DNA of 64,000 nucleotides from Micromonospora ureilytica (GCF_015751765.1 NZ_JADOTX010000001.1:1922001-1986000), one strand, 5' to 3'. Shown: positions 1 to 10,633, counted from the stretch's first letter. The notes: a model not told the origin generated them from the letters alone. A program made the numbers and translations.

Positions 1-3000
1 AGGTTGTCCCACCCGCCGGTCGACCCGATGCTTGCCGTGCCGATCAGCGTGCCGGTGGGCGAGCCGGTCCGCAGTTCGATGGTGCCGCCGAGCCCGCCGT
101 TGGTCACCCCGAGCGTCACCGAGCCGATGTTGCGCAGGTCCGCCGGCCCGAACGCCACCCAGTCGTTGTGGTCGACCTCGCCGAGCCGCTTGCCGGCGCG
201 GGCGGTTGCCCGGTCGTTGACAGTGACGCCGGACTGCGCGCTGAAGTGCTCGGCCTCCTTGCTCTTCGGCTGCAACTGGACCCGGGTCGAGCCGGTCAGC
301 GCGGGTACGCCGCCGGCCGCGCCGCCGTCGGTGTACTGCGCGGTGATCAGGGTGTAGAGGTTCTGCCCCGGCCCGTGGCCGTCACCGGCGTCCGCCTCGG
401 TGGCGAGAAGCCCCGAGCAGCCGGTGTACACGTCCAGCGGGTGGGCGTGCTGGTCGTGGCCGAGCTGCGTCTGCACTGTCACCTTCGCGCAGTCGATGGT
501 GGTCTCCTCCGGGTCGGTGACCGTCACCGTGTACGGGATCTTGTCCCCGAAGTCGAAGAACCCGCCGTCGGGCACGGTGATGGTCACCGTCGGTCGGGTG
601 TTGCCGACCACCACGTCGGTCACCGCGGTGGCGGTCAACCCGTTGCCGCTGTTGCGGATGGTCAGCCGGGCGGTGTGTTTCCCGGCCGTCGAGTAGGTGT
701 GGCCCGGGTTGGCGGCGGTGGAGTCGGTGCTGCCGTCGTTGGTGAAGTCCCAGGCGTAGCTGAGCGCCGACCCGTCACCGGCGGACGACCCGGCCGAGGA
801 GAACGTCACCGCGAGCGGCGTACGTCCGCTGTCCGGGGTGGCGGCGATCTTCGCGGTCGGTGGCCGCCCGTTGGCGACATAGTCGATGCGGTAGATGCCC
901 GCGCCGGCGTTGCTGCCGCCGCGACCGCTGCCGGTGCCCTCGCCGAAGTCGATGACGTAGAGCGAACCGTCTGGGCCGAACTCCGCCTCGAAGGGCTGGA
1001 TCCAGCTCATGTTGTCGAAGATCCCGTTGATCGACTGGAGGTCACCCACGGCGGTGGGGCCGAAGCGCGCGTTGCTGAAGGTCTGCGCCGTCTTGTGGAC
1101 CGAGAGCGTCTTGAACCATCTGCGGGTCAGCTCATAGGTGATCCACTTGCCCTCGAAGTACTCGGGGAACTTCGTGGTGCGGGTGTTGGCCGGGTCGTAG
1201 TCGTAGACCGGACCGCTCATCGGCCCGCCACCGCCGGTGCCCAGCTCGGGAAACTGGGTGGAGGCGGAGTACGCGTACCAGACCAGCGCGGACTTCGCCG
1301 CCGGCAGAGTGGCCAGGCCGGTGTTGTTGGGCGAGTTGTTCACCGGCGCCGCGCAGTTGAACTTCGCCCCCGAGGTGTTGGTGGCGAAGTTGTAGTCGTT
1401 GAACGGGATGTTGTTGCCCACGCAGTACGGCCAACCGAAGTTGCCGGCGCTGGTGATCCGGTTGAACTCGACGGTCCCCTCCGGACCACGGTTGGGGTCG
1501 GCGGCGCGGGCGTCCGGGCCGTAGTCGGCCACCAGCACCGCGTTGGTCTGCGGCTCGATGGTGATCCGGAACGGGTTGCGCATGCCCATCGCGTAGATCT
1601 CCGGCCGGGTCCTCGCGGTGCCGGCCGGGAAGAGGTTGCCGCTCGGCACCGTGTACGTACCGTCGGATTGTGGGGTGATCCGCAGGATCTTGCCGCGTAG
1701 GTCGTTGGTGTTGCCGGCGGTGCCCTGGGCGTCCCAGGCGGCGCGGCCGGCGCGCTCGTCGACAGGCGTGTAGCCGCTGGAGGCGAACGGGTCGGTGTTG
1801 TCACCGATCGCCGCGTAGAGCCGCCCGGCCCCGTCCATGGCCAGCGACCCGCCCATGTGCGAGTTGGCCCGGCCCTCGCCCCGGTAGGTGGGGACGGCCA
1901 GCAGGCGTTTCTCCGAGGAGAGCGCGACGCTGTTGTTGGCGACCGTGAACCGGGACAGGTTGAGCTGTTTCAGGGTCTTGTCGGACCAGAGCAGGTAGAC
2001 CCAGCCGTTGCTGGCGAAGTTGCGGTCCAGGGTCATCCCGAGCAGCCCGTCGGACTGGTCGGTCATCGCCGAGGTGTAGGCGAAGTCCAGCAGCGTGGTG
2101 ACCTGGAGGGTGTCGGAGTTGACCACCTTGAGCGCGCCCGTGCGCTGGATGTAGTAGACCTTCCGGTCCGGGCCGACGGCCAGCTCGAACGGGTCGGCCA
2201 GGTTCTCGGTGACCAGCCCCACCCGTTCGAAGTTGCTGGTCTTGGTGGCCGAGCAGTCACCGGCGACCGCGCCGGCCGCCCACTCGATGCCGTAGCGCAG
2301 GTGCTCCAGGAACGTCGGGGTGCTGAACTGGGAGCTGGCGTGCCCACCGGCGGTGAACCAGGACCGGCCGCCGTCGTAGCGCTGACACCAGGAGTACGCG
2401 TGGTCGACGCCCTCGTCCAGGCCGTTGATCCCGTCGCGCACCTTGATCTGCGCGAGGGTGTGCACGTTGCCGGTCGGGTTGGTCCGCCAGTTGTACCACT
2501 CCTCGCTCTGCTCCCAGAGCTCCGGCAGGTTGCGCGTCGACGGGTGCGCCCGGTCGAGCACCTTGACCCGGCCGGGGAAGGTGCCGCCGGTGGACGAGAA
2601 GTCGGGGTGGTAGTCGAAGATCGTGCCGACCAGGCCCTCGTACCAAGGCCAGTCGCGTTCGCTGGCCGAGGCGGCGTGCAGGCCGGCCCAACCGCCGCCG
2701 TTGCGGATGAACGTCTGCAACGCGGCCCGCTGGCTGGCGTTGAGCAGGTCACCCGAGGTGGGCAGGGAGTTGGTGTTGTTGAAGACCAGGACGTCGAAGG
2801 TGGCGAGGTTGGCGTCGGTGAACGCCGCCGCGTCGGTGGTGGCGACGACCTCGAAGTTGTGGGCGGCGCCGAGCTGCTGGATCGCGGCGATGCCGGCCGG
2901 GATCGAGTCGTGGTAGAAGTTGGTGATCTTGGAAAAGACCAACACCCGGAAGCGCGGGGCGGCCTCGGCGGGCAGGGCGGTGGTGGTGCTCACCACTGCG

Positions 3001-3047
3001 GCAATGGCGAGCAGGATCAGGCAGAACGCACGGAGGTGTCGGGGCAT
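1..3047 (-). CDS. Secreted ThuA / PQQ-type sugar dehydrogenase / PKD multidomain protein (partial, C-terminus off the left edge)
   Basis: The reading frame is open from an ATG at 3047 to the window edge, about 1015 residues, with no stop, so the C-terminus is missing. An AGGGAG ribosome site lies just upstream. A Sec signal peptide covers about residues 1-29 (hydrophobic core, then PAEA before APRF). A ThuA/trehalose-utilisation-like domain follows (about 33-245; VLVFSKITNFYHDS, GGGWAGLHAA). Next is a six-bladed sugar-dehydrogenase (GSDH-like) region with VGPDRKVYY, GDNTDPF and GMRNPFRI, to about residue 690. A PKD domain (SYAWDFTNDGSTDSTAANP) and more beta-rich sequence reading into a possible CBM6-type carbohydrate-binding module come last. 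Proteins of this layout are secreted by actinomycetes and presumed to act on carbohydrates. The substrate is unknown. LacI-type operators upstream suggest sugar control. Confidence 0.85.
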   Translation of the reverse strand, partial: MPRHLRAFCLILLAIAAVVSTTTALPAEAAPRFRVLVFSKITNFYHDSIPAGIAAIQQLGAAHNFEVVATTDAAAFTDANLATFDVLVFNNTNSLPTSGDLLNASQRAALQTFIRNGGGWAGLHAASASERDWPWYEGLVGTIFDYHPDFSSTGGTFPGRVKVLDRAHPSTRNLPELWEQSEEWYNWRTNPTGNVHTLAQIKVRDGINGLDEGVDHAYSWCQRYDGGRSWFTAGGHASSQFSTPTFLEHLRYGIEWAAGAVAGDCSATKTSNFERVGLVTENLADPFELAVGPDRKVYYIQRTGALKVVNSDTLQVTTLLDFAYTSAMTDQSDGLLGMTLDRNFASNGWVYLLWSDKTLKQLNLSRFTVANNSVALSSEKRLLAVPTYRGEGRANSHMGGSLAMDGAGRLYAAIGDNTDPFASSGYTPVDERAGRAAWDAQGTAGNTNDLRGKILRITPQSDGTYTVPSGNLFPAGTARTRPEIYAMGMRNPFRITIEPQTNAVLVADYGPDARAADPNRGPEGTVEFNRITSAGNFGWPYCVGNNIPFNDYNFATNTSGAKFNCAAPVNNSPNNTGLATLPAAKSALVWYAYSASTQFPELGTGGGGPMSGPVYDYDPANTRTTKFPEYFEGKWITYELTRRWFKTLSVHKTAQTFSNARFGPTAVGDLQSINGIFDNMSWIQPFEAEFGPDGSLYVIDFGEGTGSGRGGSNAGAGIYRIDYVANGRPPTAKIAATPDSGRTPLAVTFSSAGSSAGDGSALSYAWDFTNDGSTDSTAANPGHTYSTAGKHTARLTIRNSGNGLTATAVTDVVVGNTRPTVTITVPDGGFFDFGDKIPYTVTVTDPEETTIDCAKVTVQTQLGHDQHAHPLDVYTGCSGLLATEADAGDGHGPGQNLYTLITAQYTDGGAAGGVPALTGSTRVQLQPKSKEAEHFSAQSGVTVNDRATARAGKRLGEVDHNDWVAFGPADLRNIGSVTLGVTNGGLGGTIELRTGSPTGTLIGTASIGSTGGWDN

Positions 3048-3078
3048 GGGGGCGCTCCCTGTCGGACGGTGAGGGTCG

Positions 3079-3090
3079 GAAAGCGCTTTC
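3079..3090. promoter_or_regulatory. LacI-family operator-like palindrome
   Basis: GAAAGCGCTTTC is a perfect 12-bp palindrome centred on the CG step typical of LacI/GalR-family operators. It lies 32 bp upstream of the ATG of the secreted ThuA protein, so a repressor bound here would block that promoter. No LacI-family gene is present in the window, so the regulator must be encoded elsewhere. Confidence 0.6.
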
Positions 3091-3143
3091 TCGCTGCCCG
3101 CATCACGGTACTGACAGCCAGTGACGACCGTCAATAGCCCTCT

Positions 3144-3158
3144 GGTAAGCGGTTTCCC
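3144..3158. promoter_or_regulatory. Second, degenerate LacI-type operator candidate
   Basis: GGTAAGCGGTTTCCC is an imperfect dyad (reverse strand GGAAACCGCTTACC) with the same AAGC/GNTTTC character as the perfect palindrome at 3079-3090. It lies about 65 bp further upstream, a spacing that would allow co-operative binding. It is less certain because the arms do not match fully. Confidence 0.35.
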
Positions 3159-3278
3159 GCCCTGTCGGCGTCCGTGCGTCGGCGGGCCCCACGAGCCCAT
3201 GGGTACGCCTTAGGATGGCCCCTGGACACGTCCCGTGACTCTCCGGATGCGGCGTGTCCATCGACCTGGGGAGGTCTC

Positions 3279-4124
3279 GTGACGGTGCCGTCCACGTCGG
3301 AATTACCCGAGGGCCGCTGTGCCGAGCGGATCGACACCACGACCGTGCATCCGGCTCGCCGCTACAACTACTGGCTCGGCGGCAAGGACAACTTCGCCGC
3401 CGACCGGCAGTCCGGCGACCAGATCGCGGCCGTCTACCCGGGGGTGCGCACGCTCGCCAGGGAAAACCGGGCCTTCCTCGGCCGGGCGGTCCGGTTCCTC
3501 GCCGAGGAGGTCGGCGTCCGGCAGTTCCTCGACATCGGCACCGGCATCCCGAGCGCCGACAACACCCACGAGGTGGCCCAGTCCGTCGCCCCCGACTCCC
3601 GGGTGGTCTACGTCGACAACGACCCGATGGTGCTGGTGCACGCCCGAGCGCTGCTGACCAGCGACCCGGCCGGCGCCACCGCCTACCTGGACGCCGACCT
3701 ACGCGACCCGGAAAAGATCCTCGCCGACCCGCAGCTGCACGCCACACTGGACCTTTCCCAGCCGGTGGCGCTGGTGCTGATCGCCGTGACGCACTTCCTC
3801 ACCGACGACGACCGCCCACACGAGCAGGTCGCACGCCTGCTCGACCCGCTACCGTCGGGCAGCTGGCTGGCGCTGACCCACTTCACCACCGACCACATCC
3901 CCGCCGACACCGTCACACGGATGGAGGCCGAGTTCGCCGCCGGCCGGATGAAGCAGGACGCCGTACCCCGCGACCGCGCCGAGTTCGCCCGCTTCTTCAC
4001 CGGCCTGGACCTGGCCGAACCGGGCATCGCCCCGGTCAGCGAGTGGCGCCCGCAGGTGCCGCCGGAGCAGCGTCCGCCGCTGGCCGACGCCTCCATCTAC
4101 GGCGCGGTGGCCCGCAAGCCCTGA
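3279..4124 (+). CDS. SAM-dependent methyltransferase, DUF574 (Methyltransf_19) family
   Basis: A GTG start at 3279 behind GGGGAGG gives 281 residues. The frame is open further upstream, but this start matches the family N-terminus and ribosome site. Family hallmarks are YNYWLGGKDNFAADR near residue 27, FLDIGTGIPSADNTHEVAQ (motif I, SAM-binding loop), VVYVDNDPMVLVHAR (motif II acidic residue) and a C-terminal VSEWRP. This family is strongly expanded in Streptomyces and Micromonospora; most members have no assigned substrate. A paralogue sits at 27022-27831. It appears monocistronic, ending at a hairpin terminator. The Rossmann fold and SAM binding are secure, the methylated substrate is not known. 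Confidence 0.92.
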   Translation: MTVPSTSELPEGRCAERIDTTTVHPARRYNYWLGGKDNFAADRQSGDQIAAVYPGVRTLARENRAFLGRAVRFLAEEVGVRQFLDIGTGIPSADNTHEVAQSVAPDSRVVYVDNDPMVLVHARALLTSDPAGATAYLDADLRDPEKILADPQLHATLDLSQPVALVLIAVTHFLTDDDRPHEQVARLLDPLPSGSWLALTHFTTDHIPADTVTRMEAEFAAGRMKQDAVPRDRAEFARFFTGLDLAEPGIAPVSEWRPQVPPEQRPPLADASIYGAVARKP

Positions 4125-4225
4125 CCTCTGAGTCATCCGAATACCTCTGAGGAATGCCGCCTCCGACCAACCTGGCCGCCGTACCGTCCGGGCTGACCGG
4201 GGTCGCCTGGTGTGCGGAGAGGTTG

Positions 4226-4257
4226 CCCGGGCCGAGGTCGGTGGACCTTGGCCCGGG
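4226..4257. terminator. Bidirectional hairpin terminator between convergent genes
   Basis: A 14-bp stem (CCCGGGCCGAGGTC pairing with GACCTTGGCCCGGG, one G-U pair) closes a 4-nt GGTG loop. It lies between the ends of the convergent methyltransferase (stop 4124) and acetyltransferase (stop 4272). There is no T-tract, as is common for actinomycete terminators. Confidence 0.7.
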
Positions 4258-4271
4258 TCCTGTCGCTGACC

Positions 4272-5030
4272 TCAGTTCGTGCCGATGTAGAGCCGTTCAC
4301 CGGCGGGTCGGTAACCGACGCGCTCGTATACCCGCCATGAGTCCTCGCCGGAGGCCTCCAGCCAAGCGATCTCCGCACCGGTGGTGAACAGCCGCCGGGT
4401 CAATTCGGCGGTGATCGCGCCCGCCAGTCCCCGACGACGGAAGGGCGTCCGAACGGCGATGCCGGCGACCTCGCTTACCGCGCCGGTGGGCGGGGCTGCT
4501 CCACCACCTCCCGCACAGGTGCCGTCGTCAGTGACGGCCATGACGGCCACGCCGCCGGCCCCCTGCTGGCGCCGGAGCCGAGCCACGTCGGCCGTGGAGG
4601 CCACCGGATCGCCGCCGAAGGCTTCGTTCTGAGCGCTGATCAGCGCGGCCCGCTGAACATCGGTGCCGGGCTCGCGCAGATTGAGGCCGTCGAGCGTGGG
4701 TGGTGCCGTCAATGCGCTGGGCACACAGATCAGGTAGGTGTGCCGGGCTTCCACTGTGAATCCGTCAGCGACCAGTTGCGCCTCCAGACCGGAGGCGCAA
4801 CTGCTGACGTACTCCAGGCGCGGTTTGCGGCCAGCCGCGCGAAAGGCCGCCACCAGGGCGGTGACGTCCGCCGCGGTGATGGCAGCACCGGGACGCGGGG
4901 TCGCGTAGTTGATGTGGGGACTTGTCGTTGTCGGATCCATCCCAATCACGAACGGCCCTACCTCTACGGGCGCGGGTCGGTTGGACAGGTTGGCGACGAC
5001 GGACTGCTGGATGCGGACGTCCATGGTCAA
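4272..5030 (-). CDS. GNAT-family N-acetyltransferase
   Basis: About 252 residues. The start is ambiguous: a TTG at 5030 has GAGG at good spacing, while an in-frame ATG lies two codons on, at 5024. The C-terminal half has the GNAT acetyl-CoA loop, EVAGIAVRTPFRRRGLAGAI (Q/R-x-x-G-x-G/A type, here RRRGLAG), followed by the usual helix and VYERVGYRPAG near the end. The N-terminal half (RLEYVSSCASGLEAQLVADGF, then TYLICV) resembles the first domain of two-domain GNATs. The acceptor substrate cannot be read from sequence. It stands alone on its strand. Confidence 0.82.
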   Translation of the reverse strand: MTMDVRIQQSVVANLSNRPAPVEVGPFVIGMDPTTTSPHINYATPRPGAAITAADVTALVAAFRAAGRKPRLEYVSSCASGLEAQLVADGFTVEARHTYLICVPSALTAPPTLDGLNLREPGTDVQRAALISAQNEAFGGDPVASTADVARLRRQQGAGGVAVMAVTDDGTCAGGGGAAPPTGAVSEVAGIAVRTPFRRRGLAGAITAELTRRLFTTGAEIAWLEASGEDSWRVYERVGYRPAGERLYIGTN

Positions 5031-5290
5031 CGTAAACCTCGATGCATGGGAGAAGCTGCGGTGGGTGAAAGGAGCGTTGGACCGCTCACCGTGCGAGCAG
5101 CGCGACGTTCAGCCGTCGCGTGGTCAACACTCAGGCGGCCGCTCGGCCGACCCGGATCACAGGCGTCATTCCCTCATGCAGAGTTGCCACGCCGATCGCG
5201 TGGTCGGCCGCAAGGTTGCCGTAGTCGGCCTGGGCTTGTCAACCCTTGATCACTGCGTCATCGGCGTCTGTCGCCAGCCTTCAGCTACCC

Positions 5291-5851
5291 CTACGACGCT
5301 GCCTCCCGACGCCAGGTCTCGGCGAGCAGGGCGTAGGTGTAGCCGTCCACCCAACCCAGCTCGGCGTGCCAGGAATCACCGACGCCGTGCTGTTCACGAC
5401 GCATGCCGATCTTCTCGAGGATCCGCACCGAGGCGAGATTGTCCGCGAAACAGCCGGCAGTGATCCTTCGAATATTCAGCCGCTCGAACGCGTGCGCCAC
5501 CACAGCGGTGACCGCCTCAGTCGCGTAGCCATGGCCGCCGTAGGCCGGATCGAAGATGTAGCCGAGTTCGGCCTCCGTCCGCGGTGGCATGCCGGGCTGC
5601 CCCATGCCGTCGACGACATCGAGCGAGACAGTTCCGATCACCACACCATCAAGCGTGGCCGCCACGCTGTGGTCGTCGGGGTCTGCCGCCGCGCGTCGCC
5701 ACGCCGCCTGCAAGGTTGCCGGATCGACCTCGGTGCGTAGTAGCCAGCGCGTGACCTCGGGCAGATTGCGGTACTCCAGGATCCGGTCGACGTCGTCATC
5801 ACGCACCGGGCGAAGCTCGAGGCGTTCGGTGCGCAAAGCGTTGTGTTCCAT
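5291..5851 (-). CDS. GNAT acetyltransferase of RimJ/RimL type
   Basis: 186 residues from ATG at 5851. The frame is open upstream to 6100, but that part is arginine-rich and atypical. The protein starts LRTERLELRPVRDDDVDRIL, the standard RimJ/RimL-like opening, and has the acetyl-CoA motif ELGYIFDPAYGGHGYATEAV and the late AGCFADNLASVRILEKIGMR block seen in this subfamily. Relatives acetylate ribosomal-protein N-termini, aminoglycosides or small amines; the target here is unknown. The 5031-5290 gap separates it from the preceding acetyltransferase, so the two are probably separate transcripts. Confidence 0.85.
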   Translation of the reverse strand: MEHNALRTERLELRPVRDDDVDRILEYRNLPEVTRWLLRTEVDPATLQAAWRRAAADPDDHSVAATLDGVVIGTVSLDVVDGMGQPGMPPRTEAELGYIFDPAYGGHGYATEAVTAVVAHAFERLNIRRITAGCFADNLASVRILEKIGMRREQHGVGDSWHAELGWVDGYTYALLAETWRREAAS

Positions 5852-6125
5852 GAGGCGCCACGTTAGTGGACGTGCTGATTTCAGTATCGGGCTCGCCCGG
5901 CGGAACGACGAGCGAGCCCCCGAACGACAACAGCGTCTGACACCAGCTCCGCCAATGCCGTGCGAATTCCGCATCGACGCCAACGTGGGCATCGACCCGT
6001 TGTCGGTAGAGGGATAGACGGCGCTCGCGTTCGTTGCGGGGTGACGCCACCGGCCGGGGGTACCGGAACACACGACTACACGACCCGTCCCCACGGGCAA
6101 GCGGACCTTGTTCTCACGGCCGCTG

Positions 6126-7268
6126 TCAGTCTGCGTGTACCGGTTCCGCCGGCCGGGTGAAGAAGCGAGCGATGTCCTCCGCCGCGGTGGGGGACAGCAT
6201 CATCGCTTGGACTCGCGCGGACATTTCGGCGATCGGGTGAATCCTGCTGAACATCGACTCTTCGTACGCCCGAATCGCCGAATTCGGGTCGGCGGTATTG
6301 GCGGCGAGCTGGCTGGCGAGTTCGGCGGCGTCGAGCATGGCCTGGTTGGCGCCCTCGCCGACCGGTGGCATGAGGTGCGCGGCGTCGCCGATGAGGGTGA
6401 CGCCCGGCCGGCCGGTCCAGCGCGTACCGATGGGCATCGTCTCGATCAGGCGTGGCGTCGGCGCGCTCTCGGCGGCCTCGATGAGTGCGGTGAGGCGGGG
6501 GTCCCAGCCAGCGAACACGTTCAGCAGGGCGCGTTTGCTGCGGTACGTATCCAGGGGCCGGCCCTCCGCGCGCAGCGAGATCCCGACCCGGAGGCTGCCA
6601 TCGCCGAGACGTTGCGCTGCCAGGATCTGGTTCACGCCGACGCACCACATGTTGCCGGGGCCGACAAGCTCGGCGAGATCGGGGTGGCGGCGCTCGACGT
6701 CGTCGATTGTCAGCTCGACGAGGGTGGCCACGTAGAACAGTTGGACGTCGGTCAGCAGCGACCGGACGACCGAGCGTGCGCCGTCCGCGCCGATGAGGGT
6801 GTCGCAGCTGACTCGGTGGCCGCCGTGAAACGTCAGGTCCCAGCCGCCGTCCGGTCGCGGGGTCGCCGCGACAAGCCGGTGCCCCCAGACAACCGTGTCG
6901 CCGGGGAGGGAGTCGAGCAGAAGGTCACGCAGTGCGCTCCGGTCGATCTCGGGACGCCCGGAGAATGAGCCAGGTTCGGGTTCATGGTGTACCAGCATTC
7001 GTCCGGTCGGGTCGAGGATGCGATGTTCCTCGCCGTCGGGCCGCGCCTCCGACCGGAACCGGCCGGCGAGACCCGCTTGGGCCAGGGCCAGTTGACCGGA
7101 CTCCGGGTGTAGATCGAGAGCACCGCCCTGGGGCCGCGCGGATCGGCTTGCCTCCCGGTCGTACACCACCGTCTCGATGCCGTGCTGGTGCAGGATCCGA
7201 GCCAGCGTCAACCCGCCGAGTCCACCACCGGCGATCGCGATTCGCGTTCTCACGGCGCTACCGTACAC
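6126..7268 (-). CDS. FAD-dependent monooxygenase, TetX/PHBH-like
   Basis: About 380 residues from a GTG at 7268; a second GTG at 7253 (VRTRIAIAGGG) is an alternative. The protein has the Rossmann FAD motif IAGGGLGGLTLARIL at the N-terminus, a central GADGARSVVRSLL (DG motif) and VTLIGDAAHLMPPVGEGANQ (GD motif) near residue 300, the full class A flavin-monooxygenase set. Related proteins hydroxylate aromatic compounds or inactivate tetracyclines. It is transcribed divergently from a TetR regulator, and its start codon lies inside the shared operator at 7259-7294, which suggests substrate-induced expression. The substrate is not predictable. Confidence 0.88.
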   Translation of the reverse strand: MYGSAVRTRIAIAGGGLGGLTLARILHQHGIETVVYDREASRSARPQGGALDLHPESGQLALAQAGLAGRFRSEARPDGEEHRILDPTGRMLVHHEPEPGSFSGRPEIDRSALRDLLLDSLPGDTVVWGHRLVAATPRPDGGWDLTFHGGHRVSCDTLIGADGARSVVRSLLTDVQLFYVATLVELTIDDVERRHPDLAELVGPGNMWCVGVNQILAAQRLGDGSLRVGISLRAEGRPLDTYRSKRALLNVFAGWDPRLTALIEAAESAPTPRLIETMPIGTRWTGRPGVTLIGDAAHLMPPVGEGANQAMLDAAELASQLAANTADPNSAIRAYEESMFSRIHPIAEMSARVQAMMLSPTAAEDIARFFTRPAEPVHAD

Positions 7269-7294
7269 TGTATTGGTGGATACAGCGTACGGTA
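7259..7294. promoter_or_regulatory. 36-bp inverted-repeat operator shared by divergent monooxygenase and TetR genes
   Basis: The arms TACCGTACACTGTAT (7259-7273) and ATACAGCGTACGGTA (7280-7294) match at 14 of 15 positions around a TTGGTG spacer. Both predicted GTG starts fall within it (7268 on minus, 7276 on plus). It is the obvious binding site of the adjacent TetR protein, implying autorepression and control of the monooxygenase. Confidence 0.85.
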
Positions 7295-8001
7295 GTGAGC
7301 CACTGCCCGTTTGGGAGCGGCCCGAACCTCAGCCGCGCGCGGTGCCGGTGCCGTTGAGCCGCGAGAAGATCGCCGCTACGGCGCTCCGGCTTGCCGACGC
7401 GCACGGCCTCGACGGGCTGTCACTGCGCAAGATCGCCAAAGAGCTCGGTGTCGGTCCGATGCGGCTCTACGACTACGTGATCAACAAGTCGGAGCTACTC
7501 GATCTCATGGTCGACGTCGTCTACGCCCGGATCGCCGAGGTGGGCCAGCGCTCCGGGTGGCGCGACACGGTGCTGTCCATCGCCCACGCGACCCGCGCCG
7601 CCGCCCTTGACCACGAGTGGTTCTCCGACGTGCTCGGCGGGCGGCCACACCTGGGACCACACGCGCTCGCCGTGGGCGAAGCGACCGCTGCGGCGCTCAG
7701 TGCGGCCCCCGGCGTGCGCGACATCGACGATCTCCAGCGAGCCGTGGGCGCCCTCAACGCCTTCATCATCGGATCGGTCCGCAGGGAGGTCACCGAACGA
7801 CGCACCGTACGTTCCACCGGCGCCGACGAAGCCGCCTTCCAGGCCAGCCTCGGCCCCTACCTCACGCGCATGTTGAAGACCGGAAGATACCCCACAGTGG
7901 CCCGCCTCGTCGTCGACGGTGCCCACCTCAACGCCGAGGAAACCTTCGACCACAACCTGACCACCATCCTGGACGGCATCACCCGCCGCAGCCCAACGTG
8001 A
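7276..8001 (+). CDS. TetR-family transcriptional regulator (TetR_C class)
   Basis: 241 residues from GTG at 7276. The frame continues upstream to 7177 but that would run through the neighbour and the operator. After a short Pro-rich leader, LSREKIAATALRLADAHGLDGLSLRKIAKELGVGPMRLYDYVINK is a TetR DNA-binding domain (HTH over about residues 45-65). The C-terminal domain resembles the TetR class C ligand-binding fold (DHEWFSDVLGGRPHLGPHALA, then FIIGSVRREV). It is divergent from the flavin monooxygenase and probably represses both genes through the 36-bp dyad. With this start the mRNA would be leaderless or nearly so. Confidence 0.88.
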   Translation: MDTAYGSEPLPVWERPEPQPRAVPVPLSREKIAATALRLADAHGLDGLSLRKIAKELGVGPMRLYDYVINKSELLDLMVDVVYARIAEVGQRSGWRDTVLSIAHATRAAALDHEWFSDVLGGRPHLGPHALAVGEATAAALSAAPGVRDIDDLQRAVGALNAFIIGSVRREVTERRTVRSTGADEAAFQASLGPYLTRMLKTGRYPTVARLVVDGAHLNAEETFDHNLTTILDGITRRSPT

Positions 8002-8051
8002 TCCGTTGCGCTGCGGCCCAGCGGCTCGCCAGTCCAGACAGGAGCCCACGA

Positions 8052-8870
8052 ATGGACGTCAGCCTGGCGACCAGCGCCGGCAGGGCCGATCGGCCGAACG
8101 AGGACTTCGTCGGCGCGGTTCCCGGCGCTGTCGTCCTGCTCGACGGCGCCGGCATTCCGGGAGCCGAGCATCTCTGCTCCCACGGCGTCGCCTGGTACAC
8201 GCACCGCCTCGGCGGCGCGCTGCTCGGCCACTTGTCGCGCGGCGACGGGCGAGATCTCGCCACGATCCTCGCCACCGCCATCGGTGAGATCGCCGCCGAG
8301 CACGGCGACACCTGCGACATCGCGGATCCGAGCAGCCCGCAGGCCACGGTCGCGATGGTCCGCGCCGACCAGGACCGCCTGGAATGGCTCCTGCTCGCGG
8401 ATTCCTACCTGGTCCTCGACCGGGTCGACGCCGGTCCGCTGGTGATAACCGATGAACGCGAGGCAACTGCCCGGCGCGAATGCTCAGCGCCGCTGGCCGG
8501 CATTGCCCAGGAAACGCCAGAGTACGACCGGGTGCGAGCCTCCTGCGCCACCGCGCTGCGTGCCCGCCGGAACCAGCCGGGCGGGTACTGGATCGCCAAG
8601 GATGACCCGCGCGCGGCGCGGGAGGCGGTGACCGGCGGCCGGTCCCTCGCCGACCTGAACGGTGTCGCGTTGCTCAGCAACGGTGCCAGCCGCATCGTCA
8701 ACCCGTACGGTCGGACCGACTGGTCGGGCGTGTTGGACCTGCTTCGCGCCAGCGGGCCGGCCGGCGTCATCGCCCTCGTCCGGCAGGCCGAGGCGCAGAC
8801 CTCCGTTGGTGCGGATGCGCACAGCCCGGACGACGCCACGGTGGCCCACTGCACGCACCTGCCGCGTTGA
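8052..8870 (+). CDS. PP2C-like phosphatase-fold protein
   Basis: 272 residues from ATG at 8052 behind AGGAG. It begins with DVSLATSAGRADRPNEDFVG, matching the N-terminal PP2C pattern in which an Asn-Glu-Asp segment binds metal, followed by AVVLLDGAG (the DG metal-binding position) and later DPSSPQATVAMVRADQDRLEWLLLADS, the usual core strands. The C-terminal part (VALLSNGASRIVNPYGRTDW, then SPDDATVAHCTHL) resembles the DDAT metal motif. A serine/threonine-phosphatase-like role is plausible, but several PP2C residues look altered, so activity is unproven. It follows the TetR gene by 50 bp and could be co-transcribed. Confidence 0.7.
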   Translation: MDVSLATSAGRADRPNEDFVGAVPGAVVLLDGAGIPGAEHLCSHGVAWYTHRLGGALLGHLSRGDGRDLATILATAIGEIAAEHGDTCDIADPSSPQATVAMVRADQDRLEWLLLADSYLVLDRVDAGPLVITDEREATARRECSAPLAGIAQETPEYDRVRASCATALRARRNQPGGYWIAKDDPRAAREAVTGGRSLADLNGVALLSNGASRIVNPYGRTDWSGVLDLLRASGPAGVIALVRQAEAQTSVGADAHSPDDATVAHCTHLPR

Positions 8871-8903
8871 GCACCTGGCCGTGCCACGAGAGCGTGCTCG
8901 ACC

Positions 8904-10457
<1,554 letters not shown>

Positions 10458-10633
10458 GCTGGTGCGCTCCCTGCTCACCGCCATGGTTGAGGCGCGGCGA
10501 CTACCCGTTATGCGCAGAATGTCACACTTAGTAGTAGCTGGTCCTCGCTTCGGCGGGGCGCGCTGCGGCGTACCACGAGAAGAGCGACTCCCTACGCGGC
10601 CGGCGGCCCGGGGGAGCGGGGGGAGCGGGGCGG

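Noticed and set aside
168..3137. Long plus-strand ORFs of about 510 and 426 codons opposite the ThuA gene
   Set aside because: They are antisense shadows in a high-GC region; the minus strand reads a continuous protein with recognisable domains and a signal peptide.
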